NCBI GenBank assembly: GCA_021521415.1
Contig: JAIQDT010003553.1
Location: 62,001-126,000 of the forward strand
DNA from: Bidens hawaiensis
Lineage: Eukaryota; Streptophyta; Magnoliopsida; Asterales; Asteraceae
DNA: 64,000 bases
Direction of reading: 5' to 3'
Shown: positions 10,582 to 21,118 of the stretch, in pieces
Layout: every line of letters starts with the position of its first letter
Position numbering within the stretch: position 1 is the first letter of the stretch
Notes under the pieces: model-generated
Told to the model about the DNA's origin: nothing
Databases searched by the model: none
The model's input: the letters and a program-made list of their open reading frames with translations, nothing else
Program-made: the position numbers and the translations under genes

Positions 10582-11861
10582 GATTTCTATCCCGAGGATA
10601 ACTGTTATACTAAACAGTCAAGGTATGTACTCCAACCTATACTTTTATTCATTTTTTAATATTATTATTTTTCAAACATGGTACTGACTTAAGCATCGGA
10701 GGGGTGTTAGTAAGGCTAACACCCACCCCTCACTTAGAGTTGACTGTTTTGTAGATATGAGGGATTCTCATATGGAATAAAGTTTCTAGGGGCCCTGTCG
10801 CCAGCTTATTCCTAAGGTATGAGAGGTTTTCACCTCTTCTAAGGTTTAAGGGATTTTCATCTCTTCTTAAGGTCGCTCGTAACGCACGTTTATTCAGCCT
10901 TAGTTTGAGAGGCGGGGCCAGCACATGAAATATAGTGACTTGTTACGTCGTTATCCTCGGCTATTGGTTTAAATCTTGAGGTTTAAGGGATCTTCATCTC
11001 TTCTTAAGACGCCTGTAGCGCACGATTTATTCGGCCTTAGTTTGAGAGGCGGGGCCAGCACATGAAATATAGTGACTTGTTACCTCGTTATCCTCGACTA
11101 TTGGTTTGAATCACAAGTTTATGGTAGACGTACCATAATCTAAGGTTAAAGAAATTTATATCTCTTCTAAAGGGCCTTGTCGCCAGTTCTTACTTAAGGT
11201 TTAAGAGATTTACATCTCTTCTGAAGGGTCTTGTCGCCAGTTTATTTAGGCCTTGTCGCCAGTTTATTTAGGCCTTGTCGCCAGATTATTTAGGCCTTGT
11301 CGCCAGAATTTCTAAAAATATTTTTCAGGATAATGCTCATGTCGCAATTCTATTACTAAATCCTCAGGATTAGAAGAATATTCTGAACAGTGATCTTATT
11401 TCAAGGATAAGACAGTCTGGACAATCTCTAGATTAATTGATACACGGTTCTGGTATGATTTACTATTTGCGAAAATTTTATCTTTCATATTATTTAAAGT
11501 TTATGACTTAATATTGGTTTGCTGATAAAACTTAAACTATTACTAAGAGATTTTTCATGAAACTTAGATTTTTCTAAAAACAGAAAAAATAAAAAGCATC
11601 TGATATAAGTCATAAAAAGTTATACTAATATTATAATCCAGAAAAATATAGTCCAGGTTTCACTCAAAACGGAGCCCATCCACCCGAACTATCATAATTG
11701 TTCTAAGTGCAGAAAGTAAAAGGCGGTTTGGGTTTCGTCCTAAACCAGGATCCCTCCACCCAACCATTATCCTGAGCATACGATATTATCCTTACACAAC
11801 CATAAAAGAAATTGTTCAAAACAAACATTCAAAATACATGAAAACAACCAGGCAACCAGGT
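10582..11861 (+). repeat. non-coding repeat-rich zone of Tat element
   Basis: No reading frame of interest. It contains an approximately 133-bp direct repeat (about 10843-10975 and 10980-11112) and a short 22-bp tandem array (11231-11308). Both are built around GGTTTAAGGG-ATTTTCATCTC and TTGTCGCCAG motifs that recur singly from 10790 to 11220. Such tandem-repeat zones between integrase and the 3' LTR are common in Tat elements and can seed satellite DNA. Confidence 0.75.
11231..11308 (+). repeat. 22-bp tandem repeat, about 3.5 copies
   Basis: The unit TTGTCGCCAGTTTATTTAGG plus CC starts at 11231, 11253, 11275 and 11297, with one T-to-A change in the third unit. Confidence 0.85.
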
Positions 11862-13549
11862 TCAAGCCTTTTCACCCTCAGCATCATCACCTTCTTTCTT
11901 CTCCAGATCCGTAGTCTCCCCAGCCTTAGTCTCCTTCACATTCTCACTAGCTTCAGCATCCTTGATAACCTCAGAGGTCCCAGCCATCTCATCCTCTTCA
12001 ATCTTCTCTCCCCTTAGCACCTTATGCTTTTTCTTCCAAGCTCCAGAATTCCAAGACTCCATCACATGACCCTTCGCATGTACTTCCTCTGACATCTTGA
12101 TCATCGACTCCAGAATGCTAGCAGTTGCACACTTCTTGGCATCTTCAAGAAACTTGTATTTCTCTGACTCAAATGAGGCTTTGAGATCCGAAATCTCTTT
12201 GTCCTTCTGTCTGAGCAGTAAGTCCTTGATGCTAACAACTTTCAGGAGATCGACGAGCTTGGCTTCGGCCTCTTTCTTGGACAATTCAGCATCTTGGGAT
12301 ATCTGACGGTAACTTTCAGTTTTCTGTTATTCCCAAATTAATGTTTGTTTTTCTCCCGATTATTATTTTCAGGTTAAGCAAAAATTACTTACTGTTCCAA
12401 GAAAGCTAGCAAGAGCTTGAAGCTTCTCTACAGCATCAGAGGTGGTCATATCAGCAAAGGGCTCGGTCTCAGCCGAAGTGGTGGCTTTCCTCTTCTTTTG
12501 TGCAGCGCTTTTTTGGCGAGTTGTTGGGACTCTTACCGACGAAGAAAGTGTCTTGGAATGTTCTTGCTTCACCACGGGCTTATCCTCAATGAGATCATCC
12601 AAATCAACTAAGCAAGAAGACTTTGGCTTCGGCATCCCTACACATTGATTTATCTAATTAATTTAAATATACCAAAACCCTTAGAAAACCTAAAACCCCT
12701 AAAATACTTACCAGAATTCATACTCTCAGGAGGTTTTTTAGCAATCACACTCGTTTCTCCTGTTTCTTCCTCTAACCAAAACTCCCTTTCCTCTGCTGGA
12801 ATATTGAACAACGCCTTAAGCCTCTTCTTCGTGTCCTTCCTAAGCTTTATCAAATCCTCAAATACCACTGTCAAAAAACAAACCATGTTAGGATAAATCG
12901 TTTACAAAAATAAATTTTATCCTACAGATTTCCTACCCTTATGAACCCATTTGGTGGGCAGGTTCATCCCATCAGGAATAGAATCCCGGCGAACGAAAAA
13001 GAAGTATTTTTTCCAATCAGAGTCGCTACTGGACACTTTGGGAATCATATAAACACGGCTGGACTTGGATTGAAGACAATAGCGAAAGGATCCATGGGTT
13101 CGAAGATTATAAGTCGCGGAAATCTCAGGCACACCTATGGATAACCCATGGGTTTTGTTTAGACGATCTACTGTTGCCAAAACCCTCCACACCATTGGCA
13201 TGACTTGTGAGTACGAGAATCCGGTTACGACAAAGAACTCTTGGATGAGTGGGGGAAACGGATATGAAAGGCCAATCGAAAAGGGATAATAAATGAAGTA
13301 GATCCAGGTTTTAGAAGAAAAGTCGGCCTTGACTTTGGGAACGAACGGCCTAATGACGACTTTGGCAGGTAATAAACCCGATTCTTTCAGAAACCTAATA
13401 TCTAAATCTTTGAACAGGCGTTGATCTTCATCGGTCGCCGGAATGAGACTTTGGTCAACGAAATCGTCTGAGGTCGCGAAATAGAAAGGCTTAGGTGCAC
13501 GAGGGGTTCTTTTCCTCATCTTCAGTATGAATCGAAAGGAGAACTTCAA
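11862..13549 (-). CDS. four-exon antisense gene inside the Tat element
   Basis: On the strand opposite to gag-pol, four reading frames join through canonical GT-AG introns of 69, 74 and 69 nt. Exons: 13549-12937, 12867-12712, 12637-12393, 12323-11862 (TGA end). All junction phases agree, giving 1476 nt or 491 codons plus stop with no internal stop. The start is 13549, or the next Met at 13519 (MRKRTPRAPKP). Exon 1 encodes a roughly 200-residue domain (LDIRFLKESGLLPAKV, YPFSIGLSYPFPPLIQEFF, WKKYFFFVRRDS) resembling the plant 'putative gypsy type transposon' family, Pfam Transposase_28. Exon 3 is Ser/Lys-rich with a basic AAQKKRKA stretch. Exon 4 is a likely coiled coil (SKKEAEAKLVDLLKVV to KDKEISDLKASFESEK) with an acidic tail. 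Extra ORFs, some antisense, are known in Tat elements; the function is unknown. Nuclear location is suggested only by the basic clusters. Confidence 0.8.
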
Positions 13550-13762
13550 GAAATTAAGAAGATGAAAGAAGAGAACTAACCTGGTTATGAATCGCCAGAA
13601 GAGGATTATGGTATAGAAGAAGGAAAATGCTTTAATTATAACCTAGAGGGGCGGTTGTAGAGTCTCCTCGATTCCCGCGCACGTCATTTCACATATCAGA
13701 GATATCATTATTTTTGAAATTTAAAATTTTTACAACTGGCACGCAGTAAAAATTGGGGCAAT

Positions 13763-14445
13763 TGTTGGGTGTGGATTTTTATCCTCGGAATTGAGCTTAA
13801 CTTAAGGATATTGACTCAAGCGGTTATTCTGAGGAAGGTACGTTGACTAATTCAATTGTCCTATATTATCTAACTGTTTTGCAGATAAGAGCACGTGTTA
13901 AATATGTTTATGAGAACGTGGATTGCAACGGAATATAACTTGAACTTCGTCAACCGACAAACGTGGAAGCTAACGGCTTGTTGAAGAAATAGTCTAGGGT
14001 TTCCGGATTTTTCGGGATAACAGTTGTAATCTCTTATTATATATTGAGCTAATAATATCATAGGTCACACACGCTTTTCACGATCTAGCTTACTAGCAAT
14101 CTCTGTAACACTTAGCATTCGATCACTTATCAGCTCTAACCTCTGTAATCACCCATTTTTTTGATATTAATAAACTTGACGGTGATAGTTTTCACCGTCC
14201 GGGGTTTTTTTTGCCGGAGATTATAATATTCACGCGTAATTCGACAAAAAGTTAAGCTCGTAATCTTTAACCGAAGGTATTCGACTAAAGATTAGGTTGT
14301 AAACTCTTGACCGAGACGAAGACTATTATATTCAAGGGTTTTTTCCCTCGTGATCATATCTTTGTGTCCGATCTATTTACCATTTAGCACCTAGCCTCAC
14401 GCACTAATTTGATCAAAAGTTAGTTGTTAATTTTTGACCGAAATA
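13763..14445 (+). repeat. 3' LTR of Tat element
   Basis: 683 bp matching 3831-4514, preceded by the polypurine tract. Its terminal CA has mutated to TA (GACCGAAATA), and it is followed by the AATTG duplication. Confidence 0.92.
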
Positions 14446-16256
14446 AATTGCATGTTTGTTTGAAATTGAATCTTTGAGTAAACCCTAAATATGTATGAAA
14501 AGTGAAATTGAGATGCGTGGTTGATGGATTATGGGTCTAGAGGATTGTATGCATGATTAATTGTTCATAGGTTATTACTTTGTTGGATTTTGGTGAAAGC
14601 TGATGCTGGACAGAATCATAGATGTGTGTTAATACAGCTGTAACTTGATGTAAATGATATGTTTTAAAGTGGTTATTAATTCCTTGAGGTAGTATGTCAA
14701 GTCTAGTTTCCAGGGAATCCAAGTTTGTAATTTTTGGACATGTGGAAGTCACTTTTTATTAATTTCTAAATTAGTTTTGCAGTTCTGATTCGGGAAGCCT
14801 TTTTATAGGCTGATTTGTTAATAGCATATCTCACAAAGGACAAGACCGATTGAGTTGATTCCACCTCTGGAAGTTAATATATTGAGTGTGGAATCTAATC
14901 CAATTGGCCTTGCGTTAATTGGATCAACCATGTAACGGTACTAGTCAAGAACATTTTGTTGTGCATGATAATGACTGTTGTGTACCTACTGTGTTGTTTT
15001 GATTCTTGTGATAAAGCCGTATATGCTAAAAATATAACAAAACTATTTCCCAAAACCTAACTCACGTGTGCTTCTGTGGTAAATTTTGGTGATTTTATTT
15101 GCATATTATGAATAGTGAAATAGAGTAATCTTGACTTATTAAATTCTGTCTCGGAAAACTTAGCTTCTGAATTCTTGTTGGAATGTGTAAGTTAATTGTT
15201 TGATCGATGTTGAGTTGTGTTTTGACATATATGCCCTTGTAATTGATGATGTACTGAAAATATATCGTAGTAACATTAGATTCCATACGTGATCACACCC
15301 GTAACTTATCACCAATGTGTTGTCAAGTCGCACTTGTTTCACAAACGTAACACGAACACATCTCATGCATTACTTTTATGTGTCGAGTCTAGAGACTCAC
15401 TCATGGTTCAAAACACAAAGAAATCTCATTTTTGTTTTAGAGCACCAGTGAGGATTTCTTTTACGCACGCTTTTCTCGGACTTCCGTAACTTCGCAAACA
15501 GTGAGTTTCATGGTCCCTCTTACTTTTTAATGTTTTATTAGGGGGAGATAACATACTCCAAATGCTATAGATTTTGTTACTATGTATATATCACTTGTGA
15601 GACAAGTCCCAACAAACCAACTAAGTCCTTCAGAAACAATCGAACTGGTTAATATTGGATGATAGCGAGTAAGTGTTGAGTAGTACTACTGGGTTTGACA
15701 AACCCCACTCGACTCTAAACTCGACAGTAGGTCGAGTTGTTGTAATTTTGGCTAACACATTACCATGGTCGTGGTTGAAATGGTGGCAAGGAAAACGTAT
15801 AATCAGTCAGATTCGGTGTCGAACAATTAGTAATACATTCTTGATAGGTTAGCTACCTGTTGATATATATTGAAATAACTCTTTCTAGTAACGCTAAAAC
15901 GAAACGATTACTTTACTTAAACCTGTGAACTCGCCAACCTTGTGTTGACACTTTTAGTATGTTCATCTCAGGTAGCCGAGGCGGGCGCGTGGTTTAGGAC
16001 ATGCATGCACTATTCTCAAACGTTTTAAATTGCTTTTAACTTTATCATATCAACTGTTGCTTTAAGTCGTCCTATGTTGGCGCAACAATTTACATTACTA
16101 TTTACGCTCCGGCACTTATTTTAGACTTGTATGTCTTTGTTTGTTTTTAAAAGACTTTAATAATGATGTTTGATATAACTAATGAATTCGATCCTATTAC
16201 TTCACACCCTCTAACGGTAGAATTCCGTTAGTGAATTTTGAGGGTGTGACACCATT

Positions 16257-16545
16257 CGTTACACATTCCATAACGAATGACCTTCATTCGTCTTCATTAC
16301 ATAAGTATATTAATGGGTATAGCGAATGACTCATTCGCTATACCCCATTCGTCAACATTCCATGACGAATGGTACAGAATAATAACGATTAGATGTTCAT
16401 TCGTTAAACATCCTTAACGAATGAACATAGTTAAATATGAAGAGCATCATTCTTTAAACAAGCTTAACGAATGAGCTTTATACAATAATGAATGGGACTT
16501 ATAAATTACCAAATTGCCTTTACATTAAAATAATAATACATTACA
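16257..16545 (-). repeat. LTR of CGAATG family, distal part (middle LTR of tandem)
   Basis: Continuation of the LTR at 2830-3049 after the solo-LTR insertion. It contains about ten CGAATG/CATTCG hexamers in both orientations and ends ATTACA near 16545. It corresponds in order to 18155-18394 of the neighbouring LTR (CATAACGAATGA then CATTCGTC-like, then an AT-rich end). It serves simultaneously as the 5' LTR of copy 1 and the 3' LTR of copy 2. Confidence 0.6.
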
Positions 16546-17110
16546 AATGATTACAAAGACTCGAGACGACCAAAACACCATTTCAGTAATTAAGTGACAA
16601 AACCTATTCACCATCTCCTCAACAGTTTCCCCATTCAACAAGCAAAATTTTCTAAACTGAAACTCAAGCATGACTTTCTTTCTCTCCATAGTATTACCCA
16701 TACTTCTCATTCTCAAGTGCTGAAATAAAGCATCACAAATTTTGATACTAGCCACTTGATGAAATATATTCTCAGGTAATGCCATCGTCAAGGTGGATTA
16801 AGCGCTTGTCTCGATTTCCAAAGCTTTCTTTTCTTCCACTGAGTTGCGAAAGGTTTCTCAGTATAGCTCGTAGTGGGATAACCAAGCATTGGAGGAGTAT
16901 ACACATTATCGAGACTACGAGTACAATCAGGATGTACAGATCCCAAGTGTGCTCTAAGCCTCGGTTCCCACATAGAAAAATCACTCAATGTCATAAGTGT
17001 AGGACATTTAGAATAAGACACGATTTCAACATCTAAATATAGCATATGTTGAATGATTATGTTTTGAGAAGCTAAGGCATAAAAATTATCCCTCTTTGAA
17101 AATATAGGGT
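16546..17110 (-). pseudogene. copia-type gag fragment, copy 2 of CGAATG family
   Basis: Minus-strand frames carry YLDVEIVSYSKCPTLMTLSD, WEPRLRAHLGSVHPDC, then after a shift ALPENIFHQVASIKICDALF and LNGETVEEMVNRFCHLITEM. They parallel copy 1 block for block but differ at many residues, so the two copies are old relatives rather than a recent duplication. The VEEMVNRFCHLITEM block is the UBN2/gag core. Everything downstream of gag is missing and the sequence runs directly into the middle LTR. Confidence 0.6.
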
Positions 17111-17940
17111 TAAAACTGTTAAGTTTTGAAATTATGGGTGAAAGCTGTCAAAAGATGAGAGTATTGGATAGCAAATGGGAAAGTATTTTAAGAACGAATG
17201 AGATTGTGTTTGATTAACGAATGAGTCTTGTGTTGGTAACGAATGTGTAACAAATGATGATTTGACGAATGATACTGTTTAAACGAATGAAACTAACCAA
17301 TGAACAACACGTATGAAGTTAATCACGAATGGGGTTCAAAATGAACGAATGTGACATTGTTTAGATGAATGGGTAGTTAGAACAGAATGACAGATGACAA
17401 AATGGTTACGACGGTTTTCACGAATGAGCTGTTACGACTAACGGATGAGCATTAATCAGATAATGAATGTACATTCAAATCTTCATAAGATTTCCAGATT
17501 CAAACCAATACGTAATCAAATACAGACTACATACAAACACGTAAAACTTGTCTGAAACATAACCAAATTCCATAAACGACCACTCAAACTACTCGTATAC
17601 TCAATACGAATACCATCAAACCAATCCAAACCTCAAAATCAAATCCAAACACACTTATTTTGACCAAAACCGTCAAATCTGTACTATGATCCCACCAAAA
17701 CACTCAAACAATCAATTCTCTTGATTTAACCAAAACTAATAGAATTAAACTAGTACAAATGATCAGCAGATGATTACAAACAATCTGAACAACAAATTGA
17801 GATCAAATGTCATGTATCCAGTGGATAATTGAACAATTATCTGTCCGTGCAATTCCGAATAGAATTTCAATACCTTTAACCTCAATTACTACTTCAATTT
17901 ATGTATAAACTATTCCTAATCGTTAATCAATCCGACAACA
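17111..17940 (-). repeat. leader of copy 2, with CGAATG motif array
   Basis: Non-coding. At least eight CGAATG hexamers lie between about 17190 and 17450, followed (17480-17940) by an A/C-rich tract without the motif, exactly as in copy 1. Confidence 0.6.
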
Positions 17941-17954
17941 GCTCTGATACCACT
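17941..17954 (-). promoter_or_regulatory. primer-binding site, copy 2
   Basis: Minus-strand TGGTATCAGAGC, initiator-tRNA-Met type, abutting the LTR start at 17955. Confidence 0.75.
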
Positions 17955-18394
17955 TGAGAAATCATTATCTGATTAATTACGATCTCTACACTGTTACGGA
18001 TCTAGTCGTTGATATGATATACGATTAGGATTCAGTGAATTACGTTAACTAGATGATGAGAGAACAATTTGGCACTATAATGGTGCTCAAACGATGAATA
18101 ATGATAACTGATAATTAACTTGAATACTTTACAAGTATATATAGAGAATGAAGTCATTCCGTATACAGGCCATAACGAATGAGCTTCATTTCGTCATCAT
18201 ACGTTAACTTCTAATACATTAGACAAACGATCAACACATTCGTAGTCCTCATTTATTAACAAGCCTAAAGAATGACCCAAAATAAACACGAATGGACACA
18301 TTCGTTATTGACTACTCTAACGAATGTGTCATTACAATGACGAATGTACCTAGTACATTTACCAAAACACCCCTATACTTACCAATTAATATTA
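17955..18394 (-). repeat. outer 5' LTR of CGAATG family
   Basis: Begins TGAGAAATC beside the PBS, has a TATATATA stretch near 18140 and at least six CGAATG/CATTCG hexamers at 18170-18345. It ends approximately at 18394; the exact end is uncertain because no target duplication was found and about 75 bp of unassigned sequence separates it from the next element at 18469. Confidence 0.55.
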
Positions 18395-19245
18395 AACAAA
18401 GATCGAGACGAAAAAACGTGTACTAAAATTTTCCTTCCTTTTCTTTGTGTCATCATCATTATCATCACTGTAACACCCCGGCAAAAGCGAAATATGCCCG
18501 GGTGTGACGTACAAATTGTTCAACACACATGTGACACTATTAAGTGACAATATTATCATTAATTCATTCAAAGGCATCAAGTACACATGTTGTTTCCAAT
18601 AAGGAGATTACAATGAAAATAAACGTTCAATTCTTATTCAAATATCCTAGGTCTAGTGTCTTCATCCGTTTCATCCTCTAACAATTGTACCTGTAACATA
18701 TATATAAAATAATGTCAACTAACTTAATTGATGGTGAGTTCACACAGTTTAAATACTACATAAAAACCATAAAATTCCATGAAAACTTGTGTAAAGCAAG
18801 TAACGGTTCTTTACACTCGAATCAGAGGTCCCGAGTGTAAAGAATAAAAGAAGGTCTTTTCCAGTTGGGATTGTGCACCAACATACTAAGATCGTGGTCC
18901 CTTTTCCACTCGAAACACGGTCCCAAGTGCAAAGGGGGGCGTATGATCATACTTATCGAAAAAATCCCTGCAAGTAAACACACAAGTCCATGATGCGTAT
19001 TGTAGTTTGGAAATAATAAATAAATGAAGTTGAATTTTTGATAGGATATATATGCTACCCCCAAAATAGTTAAAGGGGGTGGGGGGGAGAAACTCACCTT
19101 TGGAATTGGATGACAACTTGGAAAAGAAACGTAAAGCGCGTTATATGAAACCGAATAATCGAATCTCGCGAGCTAAAATAATAAACACGATAATTACTAA
19201 CTAAATAATGGAATTAAATGTTGGTTTTAAAGTTCATGCATTATT

Positions 19246-19248
<3 letters not shown>

Positions 19249-19294
<46 letters not shown>
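19249..19294. repeat. (TA)n microsatellite
   Basis: Forty-six bases of alternating TA. The homologous tract in the other LTR (28136-28197) is uninterrupted by elements. Other long TA tracts lie at 19505-19528, 28653-28716, 30149-30182 and, in a different element, 57734-57790. Confidence 0.95.
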
Positions 19295-19296
<2 letters not shown>

Positions 19297-19504
19297 AGTT
19301 CAAATATAAAACAAGTGTTTTATGAGAAGTGTGAGAAGAGCTTTAAAATAAAACAAACCACCTAAATATGACACTATACAATGTAAATATGAAACAATAC
19401 AATTATATAGAAACTACCAATCTCAACCACTAGATTATTGATCCAAGGGCCTAGATCTATTCTTATTCTTCTCACAAAAATATTGTTTTTTACATTAACC
19501 ATAC
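19295..19504. mobile_element. about 210-bp MITE in a TA tract (Micron-like)
   Basis: Bounded on both sides by (TA)n. The ends form an imperfect inverted repeat: left AAAACAAGTGTTTTATGAGA against the reverse complement of the right end, AAAACAATATTTTTGTGAGA. The interior has the CCACTAGATTATTGATCCAA motif of small TA-targeting plant elements. No coding capacity. Confidence 0.55.
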
Positions 19505-19528
19505 CATATATATATATATATATATATG

Positions 19529-20940
19529 TTTAGTTCAAGAAAGAAATCAAATTATTGCAAGAAATGAGAGAAATGAATATAAGTCACTAGTTTTATTTTA
19601 GGTTTTAAAAACTTAATAAATAAAAAAGATGTAAATGCAACAATAAATGCATCTTTCTCTCTCCAATTAATACAACTAATATAACTATAATAAATTTCTC
19701 TCTAATTAATATATCTAACTAATTTAACAATAATAATTAAAAAAATAAAAACACTACTTGAGTTTTATTTTTTATTTACACATTCTTCATTTTATTCAAC
19801 ATAAATACAATTTATTCATATAATACTATTCTTTATATTAAAAAAATAATTTCCACTCAATTTATTAACATGTTTTTAACACTAAATATCAAAACATAAT
19901 ATATATATATTTTTTTCAATTGGTATGCCTATAAAAATTATTTTCATAAATAATAATAAAAAATATCATACGAATGTGTCAATTAAATGTAAACAATAAA
20001 TATACAACCTACACAAAGTATATGACCTACACTTGTTTAGAGCGATAAAAACGTACAACATACAAAAAACATACAACTTACATATGTAATTCGACATCAA
20101 CAATTATATAAAATACACAAAGATACACATATCCTACACATGCGTATGTTATATGTTTTTCGTATGTAGGTTATATGTTTTTTTTATTCTTAGAACAAGT
20201 GTAAGTTATATGCTTTTGTGTAGGTTGCATATTTTTTATTGACATTTAATGCAAACATGTGTAAGATAGTTTTTTGTATTATTCGTCACAATGTATCTAC
20301 ATGTTGATGGATATTGATATGTTAAGTTTGAAGAAATTGGTTTTGAATAAAAAGAAATTAATGTATGAATAAATTGTATTTGTGTAAGATATAATTTGTG
20401 TGTGTAGGTTATATGTTTTTCGTGTGTAGGCTATATGTTTTCGTGTGCGTGTATATTTCATTGATGATAAATTTTGTGTGTAGGTTATATGTTGTCTTAT
20501 TCTTCGAAGAAGTGTAGATTATACATTTTTGTGTAGGTTGTATGTTTTTTTGTTGATTTTTAATGCAAACACATGTAAAATAGTTTTTTGGTATTATTCA
20601 TTATAATGTAAGTATGTTTTGATGGATATTATTATATTGAGTTGGAAGAAATTAGTTTTGAATAGAAAGAAATTTTAATGTATGAATAAATTATACTTGT
20701 GTAGGATAAAAATTCAAGACACAAAAAATAAGTTATAAAAATAAATGAGTTCTTAATATTTTTCAATTATCATAATTTAATTATTTATATTAATTTATTA
20801 GTTATATTAATTGAAAAAAGAGAATGATTAATACTTTCTTTATTTAGCTTTAAGCATTTAAAACTTAAAACAAAAATAGTGGTCCATATTCATTTCTCGC
20901 ATTTCTTGGAGTAATATCATTTCTCTCTTGAACCATCCCC
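19529..20940. mobile_element. 1.4-kb foldback element in a TA tract
   Basis: Flanked by (TA)n. The terminal 75-80 bp are inverted repeats: left GTTCAAGAAAGAAATCAAAT, right-end reverse complement GTTCAAGAGAGAAATGATAT, both followed by GAAATGAATAT and CACTA. The inversion extends inward: the left half carries CCTACAC-type motifs and the right half GTGTAGG, with a centre near 20110. The right half additionally contains a diverged duplication (about 20260-20400 and 20570-20720). No ORF. An inverted relative is at 28717-30148. Confidence 0.7.
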
Positions 20941-21118
20941 TATATATATATACTTATACACATTTTAAAGAATTTTAAAAATTTGGTCTATCGGATTTTA
21001 ACAAGTTATTATTATAATATTACTTATAAGATGAATATTGAATATAATAATGTTTACGGAATTTTAGCGTTACCGGTATGCCTATTTGTTATAAACAATT
21101 GTCAGTTTTGAGTTAAAG

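Larger units (their letters stand above)
3831..14445 (+). mobile_element. Tat-lineage Ty3/gypsy retrotransposon with antisense gene
   Basis: Full-length 10.6-kb element in the solo LTR at 3050-16251. LTRs of 684 and 683 bp start TGTTGGGTGTGG; the target duplication AATTG is at 3826-3830 and 14446-14450. Order: LTR, PBS, gag, protease, RT/RNase H, a second (archaeal-type) RNase H, integrase, a repeat-rich non-coding zone, a spliced antisense gene, polypurine tract (AATTGGGGCAAT, about 13751-13762), LTR. The extra RNase H after RT-RH, the RT signature VDFTDLNKACPKDPFPLP, and an extra ORF between integrase and the 3' LTR are hallmarks of the Tat (Ogre/Retand) branch. The sense ORFs carry several stops and frameshifts, so the copy is dead as an autonomous element. 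Confidence 0.92.
3050..16251. mobile_element. solo LTR (Ty3/gypsy, Tekay-like), split by a Tat element
   Basis: Starts TGTGACAAAC at 3050 and ends GGGTGTGACA at 16251. The five bases before the start (3045-3049) and after the end (16252-16256) are both CCATT, a target-site duplication. Removing the nested 10.6-kb Tat insertion and its AATTG duplicate leaves about 2.58 kb (3050-3830 and 14451-16251) with no coding sequence, PBS or polypurine tract, so it is a solo LTR from LTR-LTR recombination. The terminal TGTGACA/TGTGACA signature and the GGCCGAAAACCC stretch near 3580 resemble long LTRs of plant chromoviruses. A hairpin lies just inside its right end. Confidence 0.8.
18469..21118 (-). repeat. 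3' LTR of Tekay-like element, with insertions
   Basis: Starts TGTAACACCCCGG, preceded by ATCAC (candidate target duplication, partner not found). LTR sequence is 18469-19248 and 20953-21118; the middle is a TA tract with a 210-bp MITE and a 1.4-kb foldback element. It breaks off after GAGTTAAAGTT where the poly(A) of the non-LTR fragment begins. Confidence 0.75.
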
